Assembly (NCBI RefSeq): GCF_000265385.1
Contig: NC_018013.1
Location: 124,001-188,000 of the forward strand
Direction: 5' to 3'
DNA length: 64,000 bases
DNA from: Aequorivita sublithincola DSM 14238
GTDB taxonomy: Bacteria > Bacteroidota > Bacteroidia > Flavobacteriales > Flavobacteriaceae
Under the pieces are notes generated by a model. The model was not told where the DNA came from. It ran no database searches and saw nothing but the letters and a program-made list of their open reading frames with translations. Position numbers and translations under genes: made by a program. This document shows positions 57,943-64,000 of this stretch, piece after piece. Position 1 is the stretch's first letter, and every line of letters starts with the position of its first letter.

Positions 57943-60900
57943 TCATATATTCTTTTACTATAATGCTGTTTATCCGTTTTACATCGGTTGTATTAACTGC
58001 TATATTTTGATCTGTTTTAAATTGGTTAATCACCAAACGCATTACCATCCTCTCTACATAACTCTCGTTTTCTAAAATCTTTGAGTTTTGTAGAATTTCT
58101 TTATCTACCGCTGTTTTTAATCCTTTTAAAGCATCAAATAATTTGCGTTCGCTATCTGTTAAAGGGTTCTTTTCCATTAAACGTTTATGGATTCGGGCGT
58201 ACTTGGCATCATAATCATACTTTGCTCTTAATAGTTGATTTTCGCGTTCTAATGTTTTGGCTTTATCGTAAATAGTGTTTAAGGCTTTAATATTGGCTTC
58301 CATTTCTTCTTTAGAAACTTCACTTAAATTTTTCTTTTTAAATAAACGCTCTAATTCTTCGCGCAAGGATACAAACACAGGGTCGCGAGGATCAAAATTT
58401 CCGCCAAGCATTTCGCGTGTTTTCTGTAAGATGTTTTTAAGCTCGTCTGCCAATACCATTTCTTCTTCTTTTATTTTGGTAAAAGCGAAGATTACGTCTT
58501 CTAAAGCGAGGTTTAAAATATTTGTAGTATCTACGTTATGTTCTAATGCGTCTCTTGTATTTATTAAACTTAATCTATCGTTTGCTAGACGTGCAAGAAC
58601 CGTTAGTTTTCTGAACTCCAGTTTTTCAAGTAATTCAAAATTACCAGACAAACGAATAAGATTGTAGAGTTCTTTGGCGTTATTTAATGCTTTTGCAATT
58701 TGGCGTATTTCTGTGCGGTCGTTTATGTCGCTTATTTGCTCGCCAAAAACAGTTGCATTCTCTGTATTGAATTTAAAAAGAACGTCTTTAATCTCTTCAA
58801 TTTCTTGTTCTATTTCTTCAGGCTTCTTAAATAGATTAGAGTAATGCTGCATTTCATCACCTAATTCAGATTGCAATTCATTAAAATAATCTTGGTTGGT
58901 TTTATCAAACTCCTTTTGAATATCGGCAAAGTCAACTACATACCCATATTTGTGCTTCTTGTAGGTTCTGTTTACGCGCGTAAGGGTTTGAAGTAAATTG
59001 TGCGATTTGATTTTACGACCGATATATAATTTCTTTAAACGCTTGGCATCAAAACCAGTTAGCAACATATTATATACGAACAGGAAATCTATGTTACCAG
59101 CTTTATAATCTGCGACCCAGTCGTTTCGGTCTTGCTTGGTGCCAATGTCATGTAAAATTACCTGTGCGGTGTTTACTTTGCTGTCGTCATTCTTTTTTCT
59201 TCCATAACTCGCAGGTTCTTCTGCTGCAAGATTTAAGATAGAAGTTGTAGTATCAGCATACTTTTCCTGAAAAACCTCGTGCATCATTTTAGCCTGATCG
59301 GAAGAATCACAGACTACCATTCCACCAATCGTATTATCGTCCATTGAGATTCGTGCTTGTTCCATATCTTTTACAATATAGTCCAGCATGGGTTCTACAA
59401 ATCTATGATGAGAGTAAATAACTTTCTTTTCTGAATTGCCTTGTAGCACTTTAAGTTCTTCAAGGGTTTTCTTTAATGCCAGTTTATAATTGGTTTCAAT
59501 TTCTTCACGAATCAATCGTAAAGTATATCCATCTTTAATAGATAAATTGTAATAGTATTTATGAATATAATCGCCAAATAAGGTTTTGGAATTATATTCT
59601 TTTCCTAATAATGGCGTGCCTGTTAAGCCTATTTTAATAGAATGTTTATCGGCTAATTCTAGATTGGCTAAAAAGCTTCCTTTGGGATTATAGCTTCTGT
59701 GTACCTCATCTAAGAAAAACACACGTTGTACCCCTAAATTATAGTCATTGTTTTTTATTACATCTGGATCATCTTTAAATTTCTGAATATTTACTACTGT
59801 AATTTCAGCTTTTCCAGAATCGTTGTGAATGACTTTTGTGGATTTTATATCTCTTGTAAACGCATCTCTACTATTTACTTTATGAACCACTAAGCCGCGA
59901 GCTGTAAATTCCTTGGCAGCTTGGGTTAATAAATCCAATCGATCTACAATAAAGTAGAATTTTGGAATAATGTTTTTCTTTTGATAATAATCTGTAAGAT
60001 GTTTTACATTAAAATACGCCAAGGCTGTTTTTCCAGAGCCTTGTGTATGCCAAATAATTCCTTTTTTTATCCCAGCTTCTAATTTGTTTTCTATCGCTTT
60101 TGTTGCAAATAACTGCGGATAACGCATTACATGTTTTTCTAATCCATTTTCTTCTTCTACGTAAGCGAGAGCATATTGTAATATGAATTTTAAACGATCT
60201 CTTTGAAATAAAGATGTGGAAATAGCATTCGTTGGAGTAGTTGGACTTTTATTGGATAGATACTCATTCGAGTTTTTAATACTAAGAAGGTTCGTATCTT
60301 TTAATATAAAGTTTTCGTCCTCTTCTGAAAGTGGCGCGAGCAACTCATTTAAATCAAAAGTTTCTTCTTCCCTGAAGTAATTGAAAATTGGTTTAAAATA
60401 ATTGGTGGTACTATAAAATGCACCTTCTAACATTTGAGTATCATCTTCTGAATACTTCATATTGTTAGAAAACACCATTAGCTGAGTGATGTTTATGAAC
60501 TTTCGGAATTTCTTATTCTGAAAACGGCGTTGCATCCGTCTGTGTTCATCTTGAACGCCATCTCTATTATTAGGTTTTTTCACCTCAATAAAAACCAAAG
60601 GCATTCCGTTTATTAAAAGTATGATGTCTGGCCTAAACGTTTCATCATCCTTTTGATACGGTAATTCAGTAACTACGTGAAAAGAGTTATTATCGAAGTT
60701 TTTAAAATCAATTAGTTTTATTCCAGATTGGTCTATTAATTTGTTATAAAACGCTCGCCCTAAATCTTCATTTTCCAAAGAAAGACTTACTTCTTGATAA
60801 AGACGATTTATATCCGCCTCAGAAATTCCTTGATTAATTTCTTTAATAGATTTTTTGAAAATATCAGAAAAAATATTGGTTTCAATATCCCACACCTGTT

Positions 60901-60985
60901 CTTTTAGAGATAGGTACTTATAGCCCAACTGTGTAAGATGGAGAATAGCCGGTATTTTTACTCGGGAGTCTTCGTTGAAAGCCAT
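57917..60985 (-). CDS. hsdR: Type I restriction enzyme HsdR
   Basis: The 1022-residue protein has an N-terminal nuclease domain (PDIILLINGMPLVFIEVKK), an SF2 helicase motor with Walker A (TQGSGKTALA), DEVH (FFLDEVHRSY), GLTGTPL and LTRVNRTY, and a helical C-terminus. It translocates and cuts unmodified DNA. It heads the operon hsdR, RhuM fragment, RhuM-Fic, hsdM, hsdS, HipA-like, DUF3037-like. It is complete. Confidence 0.96.
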   Translation of the reverse strand: MAFNEDSRVKIPAILHLTQLGYKYLSLKEQVWDIETNIFSDIFKKSIKEINQGISEADINRLYQEVSLSLENEDLGRAFYNKLIDQSGIKLIDFKNFDNNSFHVVTELPYQKDDETFRPDIILLINGMPLVFIEVKKPNNRDGVQDEHRRMQRRFQNKKFRKFINITQLMVFSNNMKYSEDDTQMLEGAFYSTTNYFKPIFNYFREEETFDLNELLAPLSEEDENFILKDTNLLSIKNSNEYLSNKSPTTPTNAISTSLFQRDRLKFILQYALAYVEEENGLEKHVMRYPQLFATKAIENKLEAGIKKGIIWHTQGSGKTALAYFNVKHLTDYYQKKNIIPKFYFIVDRLDLLTQAAKEFTARGLVVHKVNSRDAFTRDIKSTKVIHNDSGKAEITVVNIQKFKDDPDVIKNNDYNLGVQRVFFLDEVHRSYNPKGSFLANLELADKHSIKIGLTGTPLLGKEYNSKTLFGDYIHKYYYNLSIKDGYTLRLIREEIETNYKLALKKTLEELKVLQGNSEKKVIYSHHRFVEPMLDYIVKDMEQARISMDDNTIGGMVVCDSSDQAKMMHEVFQEKYADTTTSILNLAAEEPASYGRKKNDDSKVNTAQVILHDIGTKQDRNDWVADYKAGNIDFLFVYNMLLTGFDAKRLKKLYIGRKIKSHNLLQTLTRVNRTYKKHKYGYVVDFADIQKEFDKTNQDYFNELQSELGDEMQHYSNLFKKPEEIEQEIEEIKDVLFKFNTENATVFGEQISDINDRTEIRQIAKALNNAKELYNLIRLSGNFELLEKLEFRKLTVLARLANDRLSLINTRDALEHNVDTTNILNLALEDVIFAFTKIKEEEMVLADELKNILQKTREMLGGNFDPRDPVFVSLREELERLFKKKNLSEVSKEEMEANIKALNTIYDKAKTLERENQLLRAKYDYDAKYARIHKRLMEKNPLTDSERKLFDALKGLKTAVDKEILQNSKILENESYVERMVMRLVINQFKTDQNIAVNTTDVKRINSIIVKEYMNEYNGRVA

Positions 60986-61004
60986 AAATTGGTTAAAGGT
61001 TTTT

Positions 61005-61034
61005 CAAATATAAAACAATAAAAAAGCATCCCAA
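61005..61034 (-). promoter_or_regulatory. Promoter of the restriction operon
   Basis: TTG (61034 to 61032), 19 bp, TATATTTG (61012 to 61005) fits the Flavobacteriia promoter. The predicted transcript start is about 15 bases before the hsdR ATG. No FNR-like site is present. Confidence 0.6.
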
Positions 61035-61279
61035 CACAGAAATCCGTATTGGAACAAGTTAATCGGGGAGAATATCAAATATATCAAAACCCTAGAAAAC
61101 TTTACCTATAAAAGGAACTTTCTCGATAAAATAGCATAAAACTTACCCCGCAATCCTAACAGTTATCGGGACCAAAAAACAACGAACAATTCATTTTCAA
61201 GGCTTTCATATTTTGTAATTAAAAAAAATGTTTTATTTTAGTATTAAATCTCCCCGCTAACCTTTAAATATTTTTAATT

Positions 61280-61468
61280 ATGGATTCAAAACGAAAAAAA
61301 ATTAGAAGAGATTGGAAAAAGAAGATCGCTCTAAGGGAGGAAGAAGTTATGGAGATGCTTGGATTAAGCAAAAGTACTATGAGAAGGCTTCACAGCAATA
61401 GAGAGATCCCACATTCAAAATTGGGAATTACCAATTTATATATGCCAAAGGAACTCAAAAAGACATAG
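61280..61468 (+). CDS. Small helix-turn-helix protein (excisionase/AlpA-like)
   Basis: The 62-residue basic protein has a winged-helix-type HTH: EEEVMEMLGLSKSTMRRLHSN followed by REIPHSKLG. This is the HTH_17/AlpA type used by excisionases and small regulators. It is divergent from hsdR, with 294 bp between them, and might control the restriction operon or be a leftover of a mobile element. Confidence 0.75.
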   Translation: MDSKRKKIRRDWKKKIALREEEVMEMLGLSKSTMRRLHSNREIPHSKLGITNLYMPKELKKT

Positions 61469-61675
61469 TCTTAAAGTAATGATTTGTTTCATGGTTTTGT
61501 GTTTCTAAGTGTTGCGAAAACCAAAAGTATATTCAATCAATTTAAAAATATATTAAACCACCAAAGCATTAACAAATCATAGTCTTATTCACCCACTACA
61601 TTCAATAAAACACCCTTGCTCAAATCTGCATCCCCTTACCAAACAGAAAATATTTCTTAATGAATAGATGGGTAT

Positions 61676-62413
61676 TTAAGGGCAAATATGTTTGCCTATC
61701 ATATACTTTGTAATTGGTTTAAGAGTTTTTCCAGTCTCTGGATGTAAGCCATAACCCGTAAAGTATTGAAGCCTGCCTTCCTTGTTTTTTCCATACCACA
61801 CTTTAACACTGCCATCATCATTAAAAAATTGGGTTTCACAATTAGGCAGTATTTTTCTAAAGTCAGTTATCCGCTCCTCCTTATAAACTTTTAAATTTCC
61901 GTCCTTTAGTTTCTGCGAATCAAAGGACGTTTCTACATATTGTGTCCCCTCCCATTCCATCCAAGTTTGTTTGTTAAAATAATGATATCCAAAAAATCCA
62001 ATACATATTAAAAAACATACTGCTATAATTAATCCCAAAACATTTTTTATCCTTCTGGATTTATCAGCCTTATCCCCTTCCTTTGCTGTAAATGCCTCAG
62101 TCTCGCTCCCGCCATTCACTATATCCACCTCTTCCTTTAGATTGCTATTTTTATTTTCAAAATCCCGATAATCCGCATATCCCAAATATTTAGCCAAGGC
62201 CTGTACAACTCTTGGCTGCTTAATAATAATCTCATCCCCAATATTTGCTTCGTTATATAAATTCCGTAGACTTTTTTCACCATAGGGGAAACTATACGTC
62301 AATATTCGCGATAACTCTTCCCCACAAGCGGTTAATGAAGGCTCAATTCCATTTTCCTCTAGCAGGCTTTCCTTCACTTTTTCATAAGCCTTTAAAAGTA
62401 ATTCTCTATGCAT
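61676..62413 (-). CDS. Membrane protein with cytoplasmic helical regulatory domain
   Basis: The 245-residue protein has an N-terminal helical domain (LRNLYNEANIGDEIIIKQPRVVQALAKYLGYADYRDF) that resembles a domain recurring in Flavobacterial proteins, one membrane helix (about 124-145) and a C-terminal exported domain with WYGKNKEGRLQYFTGYGLHPETGKTLKP. It could sense outside and act inside, but this is inference. The ATG at 62413 is chosen; the frame is open to 62938 but that part would be encoded opposite a lipoprotein gene and is low in protein-like character. Confidence 0.7.
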   Translation of the reverse strand: MHRELLLKAYEKVKESLLEENGIEPSLTACGEELSRILTYSFPYGEKSLRNLYNEANIGDEIIIKQPRVVQALAKYLGYADYRDFENKNSNLKEEVDIVNGGSETEAFTAKEGDKADKSRRIKNVLGLIIAVCFLICIGFFGYHYFNKQTWMEWEGTQYVETSFDSQKLKDGNLKVYKEERITDFRKILPNCETQFFNDDGSVKVWYGKNKEGRLQYFTGYGLHPETGKTLKPITKYMIGKHICP

Positions 62414-62765
62414 ATCGACTGTTTTCAATGTTTTAAAGCTACAAAAATCAGATGGAAAATACTTGGAAATTCTTTTCCAAAACCTTTCCATTCCCTTTCC
62501 ACCCTTTCCAAGGCATTCTTCCTTCATTTGCCTCAGTATTGCAATGCCGCCCTGGGTGTAACAGGGTTTACAAAACATTTCAATACTACTATTGGAGCCG
62601 CAGCGTAAAATGATTGGCCATTTTGGGAAGTAACCTCTCGCCTTACTCCTGTGCTCCACACTTCTCAAATTGGAAGGATTCTCTTCCACCTTAACGTGTT
62701 GCTGTAAAATTCTCCAGATAAGTATCTGGACAGTTACACTAGTATCAACTATCAAATCAAACAAA
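62414..62765. other. 352-bp divergent intergenic region with phased TTTCC repeats
   Basis: No gene is seen. Positions 62474-62509 hold four TTTCC words starting at 62474, 62485, 62496 and 62505, that is 11, 11 and 9 bp apart, nearly one helical turn each. They stand 61-96 bp upstream of the membrane protein start and could be a cooperative binding site. Confidence 0.5.
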
Positions 62766-62927
62766 ATGAAGAAACTAATTTTAATATTACTTACGGTTTT
62801 CCTCAATATGGGTGTCTTTTCCTGTACCCCACAAGCAATTTCAGAGGATGTAAAGAGCACACTGGCTTGTTGTGGAGGTACTGGTAATTTTCCGCCCCCG
62901 CCACCACCCCCTGACGGAGGAGGATAA
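62766..62927 (+). CDS. Tiny lipoprotein with CCGG and polyproline tail
   Basis: The 53-residue protein has a lipoprotein signal (LNMGVFSC) and a mature part of about 34 residues: a helix-like stretch, ACCGGTGNF, seven prolines and DGGG. It is shorter than the usual gene-call limit in some pipelines but has a clear signal. Similar tiny lipoproteins may occur near TPR regulators in Flavobacteria, as I recall. It ends 31 bp before the TPR regulator. A secreted signal or ligand is possible; this is speculation. Confidence 0.6.
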   Translation: MKKLILILLTVFLNMGVFSCTPQAISEDVKSTLACCGGTGNFPPPPPPPDGGG

Positions 62928-62958
62928 AAATATCCCAAATTCTTAGTACTTTAGAGGA

Positions 62959-64000
62959 ATGAAAAACAAAACATTTTCATTCCTCTTTTTTTGTCTTATC
63001 TCTTTATGGGGAGGGCGGTTCACCCTTGAAGCACAAATACAGCGAGACACCATTAACAAATATTATAATTCAATAGTGAGCCCCAATGGAAAAATTGCCA
63101 TTTCTGAAGGTATTAAATTCTATACCAGTAAAAAAGAATATGACACCAACTTAAATGACACCTTAAAAATTATTCAGGATTTAAGATTGATTGCGATGGG
63201 ACAATTCGAAATTGGTAATATATATGATAGTGAAAGTGCAGTAGTAGAAGCCATTACATTAATTGATAATTATCAACAAAAAGATACTTTGATTGAGAGT
63301 AGAAAAGCACTTTATAATCAACTAGGCAACATATACGGTGAAACAAAAAATTATAATAAAGCTATCGAGTCCTACAATCTGTCACTAAATTTTTCTAAAA
63401 ATGCATCTCACAGTATTACACTAATCAACAACAAAGCCTATATTTATATAGATTGGCGCAAATATCAAAAAGCTGCAGAAGAACTTAATTTTGCCCATAA
63501 AAAATTTGGGGCTGATACAAATTCACTCCAGCTAGCATTTATTCTCGATAATTTGGGATTAGTACAATCCAAATTAGGAAATCCTGAAGCGCTGACAAAC
63601 TTGAAAAAATCACTAATGATTCGTGAATCAAAAAACAATCTATCTGGTATTTATTCCAGCAATAAGAATCTAAGCATTTTCTATTTTGACAGAAATAAAA
63701 AAGCAGATGCTTACGCTTACGCAGAAAAAGCATTTCAAATAGCCACCCAAATGAATAGCGTCTCCTATCTACAAGACGCCCTTTCCCTTTTTGCCATAAT
63801 GAACGACGATCCAAAAATTGTGCAGTTTAAAAAAATAACGGATAGCATTGCCAAAGAGAAACAACTTACCGAAAACAAAAATGCCTTTATAAAATACAAT
63901 GTGGCCAATGAAAAAAAGAAAACCTCGGAAGCCCTTTTGGAAAAAGAAAAAGAAAAAAATCAAAAACTTATATTCCTAATCCTTGGAATCATCATTGCAC
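62959..64000 (+). CDS. TPR-repeat regulator, probably LuxR-type, C-terminus outside window
   Basis: The visible 347 residues start with a signal-like segment (FSFLFFCLISLWGG), followed by several TPR units (ALYNQLGNIYGETKNYNKAIESYNLSL is recognisable within 100-135), a coiled coil (285-335, rich in Lys and Glu) and the start of a membrane helix (LIFLILGIIIA) at the edge. This order, signal, TPRs, helix, then a cytoplasmic coiled coil with a LuxR HTH, is common in Flavobacteria. The HTH itself lies beyond the window and cannot be seen. Confidence 0.78.
   Translation, partial: MKNKTFSFLFFCLISLWGGRFTLEAQIQRDTINKYYNSIVSPNGKIAISEGIKFYTSKKEYDTNLNDTLKIIQDLRLIAMGQFEIGNIYDSESAVVEAITLIDNYQQKDTLIESRKALYNQLGNIYGETKNYNKAIESYNLSLNFSKNASHSITLINNKAYIYIDWRKYQKAAEELNFAHKKFGADTNSLQLAFILDNLGLVQSKLGNPEALTNLKKSLMIRESKNNLSGIYSSNKNLSIFYFDRNKKADAYAYAEKAFQIATQMNSVSYLQDALSLFAIMNDDPKIVQFKKITDSIAKEKQLTENKNAFIKYNVANEKKKTSEALLEKEKEKNQKLIFLILGIIIA

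Noticed and set aside
62414-62938. Upstream extension of the 245-residue membrane protein frame to 62938
   Set aside because: It would encode a Gly-rich and irregular sequence opposite a clear lipoprotein gene and the divergent promoter region; the ATG at 62413 begins the recognisable domain.
1-64000. tRNA, rRNA and riboswitch genes
   Set aside because: Reading both strands gave no cloverleaf with conserved TTCRA loop, no rRNA-like segment and no recognisable riboswitch; a covariance-model search would be needed to be certain.

Overview
The window is AT-rich DNA from a member of the Bacteroidetes, most likely a marine-type Flavobacteriaceae. This rests on a type IX secretion (Por) sorting domain, Bacteroidetes promoter elements of the TAnnTTTG type, a fused CcoN-CcoO cytochrome oxidase, a clade II (Sec-type) nitrous oxide reductase cluster, TPR/LuxR-type regulators and paired Usp proteins. 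There is no rRNA, tRNA, CRISPR array or intact transposase in it, so genus and species cannot be named. Nearly all genes of the first 33 kb lie on the minus strand.

Region 1 (1-10 kb) is a complete cbb3 oxidase locus: ccoS, ccoNO fusion, ccoQ, ccoP, ccoG, ccoH and a TauE/SafE-type membrane protein, preceded by the copper P-type ATPase ccoI/fixI and a heme-copper-oxidase-like membrane protein. Region 2 (10-20 kb) looks like a nitric oxide response block: ScdA/RIC-type iron-sulfur repair protein, hemerythrin, ferredoxin-reductase-like protein, cupin, AhpD-like protein, and an unusual CcoN/NorB-like oxidase with a diheme CcoO-like cytochrome, next to two Rrf2/NsrR-like regulators with three cysteines each. 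An acetyl-CoA hydrolase/transferase follows. Region 3 (20-28.3 kb) is the N2O reduction cluster: a monoheme cytochrome c lipoprotein, fasciclin, nosZ, a membrane protein, nosL, nosD, nosF, nosY. Region 4 (28.4-38.6 kb) holds four tandem-domain Usp proteins, a ribosome hibernation factor, and a two-component system whose response regulator carries a CRP/FNR-type output, plus a thioredoxin-deoC-deoD salvage operon. Region 5 (38.7-50.6 kb) is an RND efflux operon and assorted single genes, including a GIY-YIG nuclease bracketed by a dense field of palindromic repeats. Region 6 (51-61 kb) is a type I restriction-modification operon (hsdR, RhuM fragment, RhuM-Fic, hsdM, hsdS) with a HipA-like kinase / DUF3037-like pair and a phospholipase-D-like gene downstream; hsdS has a frameshift at a homopolymer and the PLD gene has an in-frame stop. 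Region 7 (61-64 kb) holds a membrane protein with a cytoplasmic helical domain, a tiny polyproline lipoprotein and the start of a TPR regulator.

The most striking pattern is regulatory. At least ten promoters carry a TGA(C/T)-N4-(G/A)TCA palindrome whose centre lies exactly 36.5 bp from the last base of a TAnnTTT(G/A) -7 element, i.e. about -41.5 from the expected transcription start. They precede ccoS, fixI, scdA, acetyl-CoA hydrolase, the nos operon, two usp genes, hpf, a small lipoprotein and a TerB-like gene. A related TAAC-N4-RTTA palindrome with the same spacing precedes the RND efflux operon and a DUF302 gene. This ties respiration with little oxygen, NO repair, N2O reduction and dormancy into one probable regulon of a CRP/FNR-family activator; the CRP-type response regulator at 31935-32975 is the only candidate in the window. 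The same geometry decides several start codons.
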